In this document: positions 53,578-63,008 of the stretch, one piece after another
How positions within the stretch are numbered: position 1 is the first letter of the stretch
Layout of the letters: each line of letters begins with the position of its first letter
Source: Benzoatithermus flavus
GTDB lineage: Bacteria > Pseudomonadota > Alphaproteobacteria > Geminicoccales > Geminicoccaceae
Direction: 5' to 3'
NCBI RefSeq assembly: GCF_037908215.1
Contig: NZ_JBBLZC010000003.1
Location: forward strand, 62,001 to 126,000
Length of the DNA stretch: 64,000 nucleotides
The notes under the pieces: model-generated
Told to the model about the DNA's origin: nothing
Database searches by the model: none
Seen by the model: the letters and a program-made list of their open reading frames with translations, nothing else
Translations under genes and position numbers: made by a program

Positions 53578-55709
53578 GCGCCCTCATGGAAGAGAACGTC
53601 GTGCGCGGCTTCCGGTTCCGCGCGCGGAGGTTTAGACGGCGGCTGGCGCGGACGCTCCTCGCGCAGCATGGCGAGCAGATGCCGGGCCAGGGGCCGGCTG
53701 AACAGCTCCTCGAGCTCGGGCTCGAGGCGATGGTGCTCGTCCGGCTGCTCGGCCGCGAGGACCAGATCCTCGAGCTGGACGAGGAGAAGCGCTGCCGGGG
53801 TGCGGGCGAGCCAGCGATAAAGGGCCAGCGTGAGCTCGGGCAGATCGGGCACGGCACCGGTCTCGACGAGGCCCGCGCGCTGCAGGAGGCGCAAAAGGCG
53901 CGTGCGGTCGCGCTGCCGCTCGCGGCGGCCCTGGAGCACCTCCTCGGCGCTGGGATAGAGGCCCTGCCGCTCGCGCCGGTCGATGTCGCGCTCCGCGAGG
54001 AAGCCCTCGAGCGTCGGCAGGTCACGAGCGCCGATCGAGGCGACGGAGGCATGGCGGTAGCGGCGCTGCGAGCCGAAGCCGCCGTTGCGCTCGCGCTCGA
54101 AGTAGAGCACGCGCGAGGACAGGATCCCGACCTTGCGCAGCGCCGGGCGGAAGCCGCGTGGCAGCGCGCCCAGGTCCTCGCCGACGACGAGGCAGCGCTG
54201 CCGGTGCGCCTCGACCGCGAGCAGGGCCACGAGCGTGGTGAAGGGATAGCGCACGTAGGCGCCGTCCTCGGGCGCGGCGCCTTCCGGAATCCAGAACAGC
54301 CGGCGTAACCCCATGACATGCTCGATCCGCAGCGTGCCGGCATGACGCATGTTGGCGCGGATGTCGTGGAGCCAGGGGCCATAGGCGCGCGCCGCCAATG
54401 CTCCGGGCGAGAGCGGGGCGAGGCCCCAGTCTCCGCCCTTGGGATTGAGCGGATCGGGCGGCGCTCCGATCGAGACGCCGCGCGCCACCACGTCCTGCTC
54501 CGCCCAGGCGAGCGATCCGGCCGGACTCGTGCCGATGGCGAGGTCGCGGTAGAGCCCGAGCCGCATGCCGCCTGCGCGCGCGCGGGCCTGCACGTCGGCG
54601 AGCTGCTCGTCGGCCAGCCACTGCAGCCAGGCGAAGAAGGCGAGGCGGTCCGCGTGCTCGCGGGCGAAGGCCTGCACGTCGGGATGGTCGGGTCGGCGAT
54701 AGGGCTCCGGCCACTGCCACCAGGCCCATCGTCCGGGCTCGCGTGCCAGCACGTGCTCGTGCAGCGCCTCGAACAGGCAGTGGAGCCGCAGGGGCTCGCC
54801 CTGAACCTGCCGGAACGTCTTGAGGCTGCTGCCGCGCGCGGCAGGCTGCGGGCCGAGCTGCTGCGCGCGGAAGTGCTCGAACGCTGCTTCCAGGAGCCGC
54901 CGGCGATGGGCGGTGGCGGGATGATCGAGGGGCGTTCCGTCCTGTGCCCGAGCCTCCTCGCGCAGGCGCGGGATCTCGGCGGCGAGGGCCGGGTCCGCGA
55001 CGAGCTCCGGCACGTGGTCGGGTGCGATCAGACGCCAGTCGAGGAATGCTCGGTGCGAGAAGGTACCAGGACTTGCTGCCGCGGGCGCGGCGGAGAGCAG
55101 CGCATGGAGCGGGTCGACGGCGACGAAGTCGGCACCCTCGCGGGCGGCGCGCTCGACCAGGCTCGCGAGATCGGCGAGGTCGCCGCTGCCGAGGCCGCGC
55201 CCGGAACGCAAGCTCCGGACCCGGCAGCCGAGCCCGAAGACCTGCCCGACGCCGAGATCCTCCGGCAGCGGGCACGAGCGCGGGGCGGCCACGATCGTGA
55301 TCGTGTGCTGCTGCCGCTCCGGGCGCTCGAGTTCGAGCCGGTGATAGCCCACGGGCAGCGGTGCGGGCAGGAGCAGGCGGCCGCGGCGTCCGGGATCGCG
55401 CGGCATCGAGCCCTCGAGCGTGTCGCCGCTCTCGAGCGTGAGCCGCCATGTGGCCGAACGGGCGTGGGTCGGCAGCGCTATCGCGCCGTCCGCCCCGGCC
55501 TCGACGACGAGGACGGGCGGCATCGCCTGCGCCAGGAGCGCCCGCGCCGTCGCCTCCCGCAAGGAGGAGGGGCTGCCCGCATCCACCCCCATCGCCCGGA
55601 GCAGCACCCGTTTGGTCTCGGTGCTCACCAGCCGCAGGCGGCCGCTGCTGTCGATGAACGCCCGCTCGATGCCATAGGCAGCGGCTGTCCGGTCGAGGAG
55701 ACGGCTCAT
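53574..55709 (-). CDS. malQ: GH77 (MalQ-like) protein with altered catalytic residues
   Basis: 4-alpha-glucanotransferase-type protein of 711 residues, first gene of the operon. It has an N-terminal MalQ domain and the GH77 barrel (GDLADLASLVERAAREGADF, DPLNPKGGDWGLAPLSP). E. coli MalQ nucleophile Asp448 corresponds to Glu463 (LRIEHVMGL), acid/base Glu496 to Glu511 (VGEDLG) and Asp548 to Asp563. The residue before Asp563, usually His, is Arg562 (GARDLPTL). The constant offset of 15 supports the alignment. Activity may be changed or lost. ATG 55709 with aaggg upstream. Confidence 0.85.
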   Translation of the reverse strand: MSRLLDRTAAAYGIERAFIDSSGRLRLVSTETKRVLLRAMGVDAGSPSSLREATARALLAQAMPPVLVVEAGADGAIALPTHARSATWRLTLESGDTLEGSMPRDPGRRGRLLLPAPLPVGYHRLELERPERQQHTITIVAAPRSCPLPEDLGVGQVFGLGCRVRSLRSGRGLGSGDLADLASLVERAAREGADFVAVDPLHALLSAAPAAASPGTFSHRAFLDWRLIAPDHVPELVADPALAAEIPRLREEARAQDGTPLDHPATAHRRRLLEAAFEHFRAQQLGPQPAARGSSLKTFRQVQGEPLRLHCLFEALHEHVLAREPGRWAWWQWPEPYRRPDHPDVQAFAREHADRLAFFAWLQWLADEQLADVQARARAGGMRLGLYRDLAIGTSPAGSLAWAEQDVVARGVSIGAPPDPLNPKGGDWGLAPLSPGALAARAYGPWLHDIRANMRHAGTLRIEHVMGLRRLFWIPEGAAPEDGAYVRYPFTTLVALLAVEAHRQRCLVVGEDLGALPRGFRPALRKVGILSSRVLYFERERNGGFGSQRRYRHASVASIGARDLPTLEGFLAERDIDRRERQGLYPSAEEVLQGRRERQRDRTRLLRLLQRAGLVETGAVPDLPELTLALYRWLARTPAALLLVQLEDLVLAAEQPDEHHRLEPELEELFSRPLARHLLAMLREERPRQPPSKPPRAEPEAAHDVLFHEGA

Positions 55710-55974
55710 AGGCATCCCTTCTCAACACGCTGGACAGACCGCGAGCCGTCGCGGCCTTGCCGTCAGGAACTCCGACCGGAACGGTCGTGCCGGCGATCCG
55801 CCTTCGCGTCGCAGCGCTCGGCGACGCATTGTTTCCCGGGTACAGAACACCCTGCCGGCGTGGCAGTTGCACGCAGCGCTTGCACGAATGCGCTGCGGAT
55901 CGTCCGCGAGGCAGGACCAGGACGCAGTCGACCCAGGACGACCGGTCGCGCGGCGGGACCTGCCCGCGGTCGGG

Positions 55975-56391
55975 TCAGCCTTCCGCTTTCTTGCGGGTGC
56001 GGCGCTGTTGCACGTGCTCCTCCCGCTCGGCCGTCACGGTCGCGGCTTCGCCGGCTGCGGGCTTGGCCTTGCGCGCCTTGGCGCTCGCAGGCTTGCCGGC
56101 GTCGTCCTCGTTGCCTTGGACAGGCTTCGCCTGGCTGCGGCTGCTGCGTCTGGGTGGTGCCTTGCCGCCCTCGCTCACCGGCGCCAGATCGGGCTCGGAG
56201 CGGGTTCCGCCGGTCTCGCCGGCCCCGCTCCCGTGCGGCGAGCCCAGATCGGAGCCGTCGTTCTGGGCGAGATCACGCTCGGCCTTCAGCCAGTAATCCA
56301 GGTCGTGGCCTTCGGGACGGCCATCCTGCTCCCACAGCTCGTACGCCCGCTGGCGAATACGATCGGCATCGACGGGCCCGCTGCTCGTCAT
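55975..56391 (-). CDS. DUF2934 family protein
   Basis: A 138-residue soluble protein with an N-terminal DUF2934 motif (IRQRAYELWEQDGRPEGHDL, DYWLKAERDL, residues 12-42) and a long low-complexity tail rich in Lys, Ala, Arg and Pro. DUF2934 has no established function; the basic tail may bind nucleic acid. It is monocistronic, 265 bases upstream of the GH77 start. Confidence 0.75.
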   Translation of the reverse strand: MTSSGPVDADRIRQRAYELWEQDGRPEGHDLDYWLKAERDLAQNDGSDLGSPHGSGAGETGGTRSEPDLAPVSEGGKAPPRRSSRSQAKPVQGNEDDAGKPASAKARKAKPAAGEAATVTAEREEHVQQRRTRKKAEG

Positions 56392-56581
56392 GGTGGAAGG
56401 TGCTCCTGCGTCGGTCATTCGGCGCGGCAGGAAAGGCGTCCACGGCTCATGCGAACGGGAACGGCCCGTGGGACGATGCACCCGGCCGTCCTGAAGCGGC
56501 ATGCTCCCGAGATCGAGGGAATGGATATCCCGCCCCTGCCAGTCTCGCGCGCTGTCGCACTAACGCTCGATGCGCGGCACG

Positions 56582-56605
56582 GGTTCCGCGATCGGTCCGG
56601 GAACC
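56582..56605 (-). terminator. Hairpin downstream of the ureide operon
   Basis: ggttcc...ggaacc forms a 6-base stem with a 12-base loop, 70 bases after the M20 peptidase stop. No T-run follows on the minus strand; a weak terminator or nothing. Confidence 0.25.
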
Positions 56606-56673
56606 CCGGCCACGGCGCCGATCGTGCGCCTCGGTGTGACAGCGCTCTGCGGGTCGCTCCTGCCGCCAGCAGA

Positions 56674-57912
56674 TCAGGCGGCAAGGAGATCGAGCAGAGA
56701 GAGTGCCACCACCTCGGTCGCCTTGTAGAGGTCGGAAAGCGGCAGCCGCTCGTCGGCCCGGTGCGCGTTGGCCTCCTCGATCGTGCGCGGGCCGGCGCCG
56801 TAGAGCACGATCGGAATGCCCCGCTCGGCATAGTGGCGCGCATCGGTGTAGAGCGGGACACCCTTGGGCTCCACCGGCTCGCCCATGACGGCACTCGCCC
56901 GCCGGCACAAGATCTCGGTCAGCCGTTCCCCGCCCGCGAGCGGCACCAGGGGTCGCGCCAGGAGGATCCGCCGCACGGTCACCTTCGCTTGCGGGAACGC
57001 GGCCGCCGCCTCGCCGATCACCTGCACGAGCTCGGCCTCGACCGCCTCCGAGAATTCCTCCGGCACCATCCGCCGATCGAGGCGGAAGGTGACGCGATCG
57101 GGCACCACGTTGGTGTTGATCCCGCCCTTGATCAGCCCCACCGTGAGCTGCGGGCTGCCGATGCCGGGAATGGCCGAGCGGCGCTCGGCCAGGGTCTTGC
57201 GCCAGGCATAGAGGGTCTCGAGGATGTGGGTCGCGGCCTCCAGCGCGTCCACACCCGTGAAGGGCATGGCGGCGTGCGCCGAGCGCCCGTCCACCTGCAC
57301 TTCCAGATGCAGGCAGCCATTGTGCGCGTTCACCACCGCATAGGAGAACCCGGCGCCGATCGCGAGGTCGGGCCGGGTGATCCCCTGCTGCAGCAGCCAG
57401 CCCGGGCCGATCTCGCCGCCGGCCTCCTCGTCGTAGGTGAAGTGCAGCTCGACCGTGCCGCCCAGCTTCGCGCCGGCCGCTTCCGCCGCCTGCAGTGCCA
57501 GGAGCGCCCAAGCGTAGGTGGCGAAGTCGGACTTCGAGACCGCGACCCCACGGCCGTACATCCAGCCGTCCGCGATCTCGGCGCCGTAGGGATCCCTGGT
57601 CCAGCCCTCGCCGGGCGGGACCACGTCGCCGTGGGCATTCAGCGCGATCACCGGGCCCTCGCCGAAGCGCCTGCGAACCACGAGGTTGGTGGCGCTGATC
57701 ATGCCGTTGGCCTGGACGAGGTCCGCGGGCACGGGATGGCGCTCGACCGTGAAGCCGAGCTGCTGCAGCAGGGTGGCCGCGACCTCGGCATGGGGGCGGC
57801 AGTCGCCGGGCGGGTTGTCGGAAGCGACCTTGACGAGCTCGGCAAGAAAGCGCGTCTGCGCCTCCCTTTGCTCCTCGAGGAAGCGGTGGATGGTCGAGGT
57901 GGCGTCGGTCAC
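56674..57912 (-). CDS. M20 family metallopeptidase (ArgE/DapE type)
   Basis: Two-zinc deacylase or peptidase of 412 residues. Metal and catalytic motifs: ALNAHGDVVPPGEGW (His, Asp) near 92, TYDEEAGGEIGPGW (Glu-Glu) near 155, and PLYTDARHYAERGIP near 350. It probably hydrolyses an N-acyl or ureido amide. It comes last after puuE-uraD-allC, so it may process a related ureide or carbamoyl compound; that is inferred. GTG start at 57912 preceded by aggga. Confidence 0.82.
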   Translation of the reverse strand: MTDATSTIHRFLEEQREAQTRFLAELVKVASDNPPGDCRPHAEVAATLLQQLGFTVERHPVPADLVQANGMISATNLVVRRRFGEGPVIALNAHGDVVPPGEGWTRDPYGAEIADGWMYGRGVAVSKSDFATYAWALLALQAAEAAGAKLGGTVELHFTYDEEAGGEIGPGWLLQQGITRPDLAIGAGFSYAVVNAHNGCLHLEVQVDGRSAHAAMPFTGVDALEAATHILETLYAWRKTLAERRSAIPGIGSPQLTVGLIKGGINTNVVPDRVTFRLDRRMVPEEFSEAVEAELVQVIGEAAAAFPQAKVTVRRILLARPLVPLAGGERLTEILCRRASAVMGEPVEPKGVPLYTDARHYAERGIPIVLYGAGPRTIEEANAHRADERLPLSDLYKATEVVALSLLDLLAA

Positions 57913-57943
57913 GGGCTTGGTTCCCTGGAAAGGAGGCGTGGCA

Positions 57944-59179
57944 TCAGGCGGGCAGGGCGAGCCGGCGCAGGAAGTCGAGCAGGACGGCGACCGCGACGTC
58001 GGCATCCTCGGCCGTGATGGCCTCGGCCGGGTTGTGGCTGATCCCGCCCGCGCAGCGCACGAACAGCATGGCGACGTCGCACAAGGCCACCATGGCGAGG
58101 CCGTCGTGGCCGGCGCCGCTCGGCAGCAGATGCGGCCGGACGCCGGCGCGCTCGACCGCGGCCGCGAGCTGCCCGACCAGCCACGGCGCGCAGGTCACGG
58201 CCGGCTCGTCGTAGGTCTTGTCCAGCTTCATGCGCACCCGTCGCCTCGCGGCACAGGTGGCGAACGCCGCGGCGAGATCCTCCACGGCCTTGTGCCGGTC
58301 CTGGTCGGCAGGGGCGCGCACGTCGAGGGTGAAAGCGACCTGGCCGGGGATGACGTTCGGGGCGCCGGGCCGGGCCTCGATCCGTCCGACCGTGGCGACG
58401 AGGCCGGGCTCGGCGCCTTTGGCGCGGCGCTCGACGGCGAGGATCATCTCGGCCGCGGCGGCGAGCGCGTCCTGACGCAGGTCCATCGGCACGGTGCCGG
58501 CGTGGCCGGCCGTGCCCGTGACCTCGATCGTGAAGCGGGAAGCGCCGTTGATCGCGGTCACCACGCCCACGGGCAGGTTCAGACTCTCCAGCACCGGCCC
58601 CTGCTCGATGTGGAGCTCGACATAGCCCAGGACCCGCTCGCGGCGGCGGGCGAGGGCGGGGATCGCGGCGGGATCGCCGCCGAAGCTGCGCAGCGCCTGC
58701 TCGAGGCTGGTGCCTTCGGCATCGCGGCTCGCGAGCGAGGCCGGATCGAACGTGCCGGCGATCGCGCGCGAGCCCGAGAGCGTGGTCGGAAAGCGCACGC
58801 CTTCCTCGTCGCCGAAGGCGATCACCTCGATGACGTAGGGCAGGCGCTCGCCTCTGCGATGAAGTTCGGCCACGGCCTCGATCGCGGCGACCACGCCGAG
58901 ATTGCCGTCGTACCTGCCGGCGTCGCGCACCGTGTCGATGTGCGAGCCCAGGAGCAGGGCCGGGCGACCGGGCTCCGCAGCCTCGTAGCGGCCGGCCACG
59001 TTGCCGATGGCGTCGATCGCGGCCGCCATCCCGGCTTCGGCCATCCATTGCCGCACCTGAAGGGCAGCCGCCTTGTGCGCCGGGGAGAGATAGAGCCGGG
59101 TCAGCCGGCCGGGCTCGTCGGTGAAGCCGGCGAGCGTGTCCAGTCGGTCCATCACCCGCGTGCCGAAGGGGAGTGTCAC
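57944..59179 (-). CDS. allC: Allantoate amidohydrolase-like Zn hydrolase
   Basis: M20-type amidase of 411 residues of the allantoate amidohydrolase / N-carbamoyl-amino acid hydrolase family. Motifs: LLGSHIDTVRDAGRYDGNLG (metal His and Asp) near 77, VIAFGDEEGVRF (Glu) near 120, YVELHIEQGPVLE (His, Glu) near 188, TAGHAGTVPMDLR near 222 and PSGAGHDGLAM near 350. The neighbours (uraD, puuE) favour allantoate. GTG start overlaps the uraD stop (GTGA). Confidence 0.87.
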   Translation of the reverse strand: MTLPFGTRVMDRLDTLAGFTDEPGRLTRLYLSPAHKAAALQVRQWMAEAGMAAAIDAIGNVAGRYEAAEPGRPALLLGSHIDTVRDAGRYDGNLGVVAAIEAVAELHRRGERLPYVIEVIAFGDEEGVRFPTTLSGSRAIAGTFDPASLASRDAEGTSLEQALRSFGGDPAAIPALARRRERVLGYVELHIEQGPVLESLNLPVGVVTAINGASRFTIEVTGTAGHAGTVPMDLRQDALAAAAEMILAVERRAKGAEPGLVATVGRIEARPGAPNVIPGQVAFTLDVRAPADQDRHKAVEDLAAAFATCAARRRVRMKLDKTYDEPAVTCAPWLVGQLAAAVERAGVRPHLLPSGAGHDGLAMVALCDVAMLFVRCAGGISHNPAEAITAEDADVAVAVLLDFLRRLALPA

Positions 59180-59691
59180 GGCAGCATCTCCCGAAGGCGG
59201 AGAAGGGCGATGCGCTCGATCTCGGCGAGCGCGGTCTCGAACTCGGTGGCCTCGTCGTGGCGGAGGCGCTCCTCGAACGCGGCCAGGATCTCCTCCTTGG
59301 TCCGGCCCTTGACCGCCATGATGAACGGAAAGCCGAAGCGCGCCTTGTAGGCCTCGTTGAGGGCCAAAAAGCGCTCACGCTCGGCGTCGGTGAGCCGGTC
59401 GAGTCCGGCCGAGGCCTGCTCCTTGGCCGAATCGGCGGTGAGCCGGCCGGCGCGGGCGAGCCGGCCGGCGAGGTCGGGATGAGCCCGGATCAGGGCCAGC
59501 TTCCTCTCGCGCGCGGCGGCGCGCACGGCCGCGCACATGGCGCGGTGCAGGCCTTCGGCCGTGTCGACATCGTCGCGCAGGCCGAGATCGTACGTGGCCT
59601 CGGCGACCCAGGGCGAAAGCTCGAACACCCCGCCGAAGGCGGCGACGAAGCTCGCCTTGTCCATCGTGGTCGGCCGCAGGGGCGCGGTCAT
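59176..59691 (-). CDS. uraD: OHCU decarboxylase
   Basis: Converts 2-oxo-4-hydroxy-4-carboxy-5-ureidoimidazoline to S-allantoin in uric acid breakdown. 171 residues, all-helical. Typical motifs: FVAAFGGVFELSPWVAE near 15, LIRAHPDLAG (catalytic His) near 70, SAKEQASAGLD near 90 and FGFPFIMAVKGRTKEEIL near 118. It overlaps the allC start. Confidence 0.95.
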   Translation of the reverse strand: MTAPLRPTTMDKASFVAAFGGVFELSPWVAEATYDLGLRDDVDTAEGLHRAMCAAVRAAARERKLALIRAHPDLAGRLARAGRLTADSAKEQASAGLDRLTDAERERFLALNEAYKARFGFPFIMAVKGRTKEEILAAFEERLRHDEATEFETALAEIERIALLRLREMLP

Positions 59692-59715
59692 GGTCGTTCT
59701 CCTCGGAGGCCGAGC

Positions 59716-60627
59716 TCAGGCCGGCGGATGATGCTCGTGCCAGTGGCGGGCGATGTCGATGCGGCGGCAGACCCAGGCCTTGTCGTGGCTCTTGACGTAG
59801 TCGAGAAAGCGCGCGAGCGCCGCCGCCCGGCCCGGCCGGCCGACGAGACGGCAGTGCAGGCCGACCGAGAGCATCTTGGGGCTGCCGCGCCGCCCTTCCT
59901 CGTACAGGACGTCGAAGCTGTCCTTGAGGTAGGCGAAGAACTGGTCGCCGGAGTTGAAGCCCTGGCTGGTCGCGAAGCGCATGTCGTTGGCGTCCAGCGT
60001 GTAGGGCACGATGAGCTGGCGCTTGCCGTCGACCTCGGCCCAGTAGGGCAGATCGTCGGCGTAAGAATCGGCGCAGTAGAGGAAGCCGCCCTCCTCGGCC
60101 ACGAGCTTCAGCGTGTTGGGGCTGCAGCGGCCGGTGTACCAGCCATGCGGCCGCTCGCCCGTGACCTCCTGATGGATGCGGATCGCGTCCTGCATCTGCC
60201 GGCGCTCGGCATCGATGCCCATGTACTGGTAGTCGATCCAGCGCAGGCCGTGGCTCGCGATCTCCCAGCCCGCCTCCTTCATGGCGGCGGCGGCTTCGGG
60301 GTTGCGTTGCAGCGCCATCGCCACGGCGTAGACCGTGACCGGCATCCGCCGCTCGGTGAACAGCCGGAACAGGCGCCAGAAGCCGGCTCTCGAGCCGTAC
60401 TCGTAGATCGATTCCATGTTCATGTGGCGCACGCCCAGGAGCGGTTGGGCGCCGACGATCTCGGAGAGGAAGGCTTCCGACGCGGGATCGCCGTGGAGGA
60501 TGCAGTTCTCGCCGCCCTCCTCGTAGTTGATCACGAACTGCACGGCCACGTAAGCCCCGCCCGGCCAGCGCGGGTCGGGGGGATTGCGGCCGTAGCCGAT
60601 CAGATCGCGCGGATAGCCCTGATCCAT
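59716..60627 (-). CDS. puuE: Allantoinase PuuE (polysaccharide deacetylase fold)
   Basis: Cofactor-light allantoinase of 303 residues that opens allantoin to allantoate. The start (PRDLIGYGRNPPDPRWPGGA) and FVINYEEGGENCILHGD are typical of PuuE. Other active-site parts are ASHGLRWIDYQ and HGWYTGRCSPNT. It is the first gene of the leftward ureide operon. Start at ATG 60627 or 60636 (9 bases further), with aggga upstream. Confidence 0.93.
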   Translation of the reverse strand: MDQGYPRDLIGYGRNPPDPRWPGGAYVAVQFVINYEEGGENCILHGDPASEAFLSEIVGAQPLLGVRHMNMESIYEYGSRAGFWRLFRLFTERRMPVTVYAVAMALQRNPEAAAAMKEAGWEIASHGLRWIDYQYMGIDAERRQMQDAIRIHQEVTGERPHGWYTGRCSPNTLKLVAEEGGFLYCADSYADDLPYWAEVDGKRQLIVPYTLDANDMRFATSQGFNSGDQFFAYLKDSFDVLYEEGRRGSPKMLSVGLHCRLVGRPGRAAALARFLDYVKSHDKAWVCRRIDIARHWHEHHPPA

Positions 60628-60796
60628 GATGCCCATTCTCCCTGCGTGCCCGTCGCCGGCGTGCCGCCATTCTAGCGGCACGCACGGCGACGCGGCTTTC
60701 GGGTTCCTTTGAAGCTGCTTACGCGCCGGTGCCGGGCTGCGCCAGGGACTCCGGCACGGGCGGGCCGGGGAAAGGGGGACTCACGAGGCCCCCGTG

Positions 60797-61102
60797 CTAG
60801 GAGCGGGCCAGCTCGTCGATAAGGCGGTTGTTGTAGACCCGTGCCATGCCCGGGATCAGGAGGGCGTCGATCAGCCACCACAAGCCCAGGATGCCGAAGC
60901 CCAGAAAGCCGATCAGGATGAAATGGGTGAGCCAGGACAGGCCGTGCAGCACGAGCATGGCGATGCCGGAGCCGATCCGGCCGAGATAGATCCGATGCAG
61001 GCCGAACCAGCCCAGGAAGAACCAGAGGACGTAGGCGACGAGCACCGACTTCCGGTTCGCGTCGTAGCGCATCATCCGCTCGGCATCGAGCTCTGTGCTC
61101 AT
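60797..61102 (-). CDS. TM2 domain protein
   Basis: A 101-residue membrane protein of the TM2 family: two hydrophobic helices with a GLHRIYLGR turn between them (LWFFLGWFGLHRIYLGRIGS). The function is unknown. It lies between the puuE gene and the polytopic glycosyltransferase gene, on the same strand, but with its own 118-base upstream gap. Confidence 0.88.
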   Translation of the reverse strand: MSTELDAERMMRYDANRKSVLVAYVLWFFLGWFGLHRIYLGRIGSGIAMLVLHGLSWLTHFILIGFLGFGILGLWWLIDALLIPGMARVYNNRLIDELARS

Positions 61103-61219
61103 CGCGTGTCGAACCCTCCGGGTTGCGTGGTCGGGCGAGGGGCGGCCCGGCGAGGGACGATACCAGCTCGCCTCCCGTCCGGGGAGAGAAAGAGGCTCCC
61201 CGGATAGGCCGGGCCGTCC

Positions 61220-62647
61220 CTAGTGGGCCTTCTGCACCTCGGCGGCCGGGAAGGTCGGCTGCGGCATCGCGCTGCGCGCGCGGGACCGCAGGCCGAGGGC
61301 GAGCAGCGCCCAGAACACGACGTACATGATGAGCTCGGCGTTCTCGCCGGCATCGGAGAAGGCGAAGTAGGTCAGGGGGCTCAGGGCCGTGAGCGCCAGG
61401 ACCGCCGGCCGCGGCACGAGGCAGGAGAAGAGGACGAGCCAGACGAAGTACCAGGGGTGGGTAGGCGTCATGAACACGATCACCCCGGTGGCGAGGATCA
61501 GGCAGTCGCGCGCGACGGCCAGGGTCTCTTCCGGCTCGGGCCGCTGCTCGCGCCAGGCGATGCGCATGGCCAACACCGCCAGCACGGCGAGGCCGCCGCC
61601 GACATAGATCGCGGTCGCGATGTGCGGCAGGGTGACGAGCTGCCCGAGCGCGTAGAGTGGATAATAGCCGTCGCCGTGGATCAGGCCCTCGTCGTTGATA
61701 TGGTCGAGAAGCGAGCCGAACACGCCCATGCCGACGCCGAGATAGGGCAGATAGCCGAGGATCAGGGTCGCCGCGAGGGCTGCTGGCATCCGCCAGTCCC
61801 AGCGGCGCCACAAGGCTGGTGCGAGGGTGATCGGCAGGAGCTTCACGAGCGTGGCGCATCCCAGGGTCATCCCCACCCATCCCGGTCGGCGGTACGAGCG
61901 GGCGAGGAGGGCCAGCGCCAGGAACGCGACCGCGGCGGCATCGATGTGGCCGTTGCCGGCGATCTCCCAGAGCGGCACGGGATGCCAGGCATAGACCAGC
62001 ACCTGCTCGCGTGGCAGCCCGGCGCGTCGCAGGAGCCACAAGAGAACGGCGATGGCCAGGGTCTCGAAGCCGGTCAGCGCCAGCTTCATCCCAGCGATGG
62101 TCGGGGAGATCCGCGCGACGGCGGCGAAGATCGCCTGTGCTGCCGGCGGGTAGAGGGTGGCTTCGGAATCGACGAAGTTGATCCAGGGATAGATCGTGTC
62201 GTCGCGGAGCGCCGCGAGGTGCGGGTCGGCCGGCAGGTAACGGTAGGGATTGATGCCGGCATTCTGGACGCGCCCGTCCCAGACGTAACGATAAATGTCG
62301 GTCGACAGGAAGGGCGGGGTGAGAAGGAGGATGCAGCGCATGACCGCGGCGCAGGCGAGAATGCCCCAAAAGGCCCGCCGCGGCAGGCCGGGCCCGAGGA
62401 CGATGGCAACGGCGCCGAGATAGAGCAGGCCCGCAATGCACAGGATGACGGCGACGATCGCCATGCCCGTGTCGTCGATCGCCGGATCGCCGCCGGCGGG
62501 CGGCCGGAACGAGGCGCCCAGGAGCGTCAGGCCCACGAGCAGCGCGCCGATCACGGCGAGGCGGTGTCCGGGCCCGAGCGCGGCCGCCGTCCGGCGCCAG
62601 GCCGTCTCGCGCATCCGTTCCGTCTTCCCTGGTCTCATGCCCGCCAT
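61220..62647 (-). CDS. Polytopic glycosyltransferase (GT-C, DUF2029/mannosyltransferase-like)
   Basis: Integral membrane protein of 475 residues with around twelve hydrophobic helices. A loop after the second or third helix contains TPPFLSTDIYRYVWDGRVQ, the acidic Asp motif seen in GT-C enzymes that use polyprenyl-linked sugars, followed by NAGINPYRYLPADP. It likely adds a hexose to a lipid or glycan on the periplasmic side. ATG 62647 after gaggga. Confidence 0.78.
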   Translation of the reverse strand: MAGMRPGKTERMRETAWRRTAAALGPGHRLAVIGALLVGLTLLGASFRPPAGGDPAIDDTGMAIVAVILCIAGLLYLGAVAIVLGPGLPRRAFWGILACAAVMRCILLLTPPFLSTDIYRYVWDGRVQNAGINPYRYLPADPHLAALRDDTIYPWINFVDSEATLYPPAAQAIFAAVARISPTIAGMKLALTGFETLAIAVLLWLLRRAGLPREQVLVYAWHPVPLWEIAGNGHIDAAAVAFLALALLARSYRRPGWVGMTLGCATLVKLLPITLAPALWRRWDWRMPAALAATLILGYLPYLGVGMGVFGSLLDHINDEGLIHGDGYYPLYALGQLVTLPHIATAIYVGGGLAVLAVLAMRIAWREQRPEPEETLAVARDCLILATGVIVFMTPTHPWYFVWLVLFSCLVPRPAVLALTALSPLTYFAFSDAGENAELIMYVVFWALLALGLRSRARSAMPQPTFPAAEVQKAH

Positions 62648-63008
62648 CCTGCGCTCCCTCTTCTCGTTCTTCGATGTGTGGTAGCAGAACGAGCGCTCCC
62701 GCGTCACCTCGAGAGCAGCGGTGCTCGTGGTCGCGATCGCGGGTACCTGGAGCATGCGGGCGGCCGGCGGCGGCACGGGCTGGAATCCCGCCGGATATGT
62801 GCCTAAGGTCGCAGCAGCCGTGCTGGCCTGCCCAGCAACCGGGCAGCCTGCTTCCGATCGAGTGGGCATCCGATCGCCGCTCCGGCCGCTGGCTTCGCAT
62901 TTGCTTTGAAACTGCTTCTGATGCTGGGACGATTACCGCCGGTGATCGTGTGACCTACCACGATGAGGCCCTACCGGGTCGCCCGGTGGGCCGGGAGGTG
63001 ATCATAAC
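62648..63008. other. Divergent region between the GT-C gene and uraH
   Basis: 361 bases. It holds two small hairpins: ctgccc/gggcag near 62828-62846 and accggg-tcg-cccggt at 62973-62987, close to the uraH start. uraH has a clear ribosome-binding site (gggaggtg). No gene was recognised here. Confidence 0.5.

Noticed and set aside
62828..62987. Two short hairpins upstream of uraH
   Set aside because: Six-base stems are expected by chance in such G+C-rich DNA and no riboswitch-like structure was visible.
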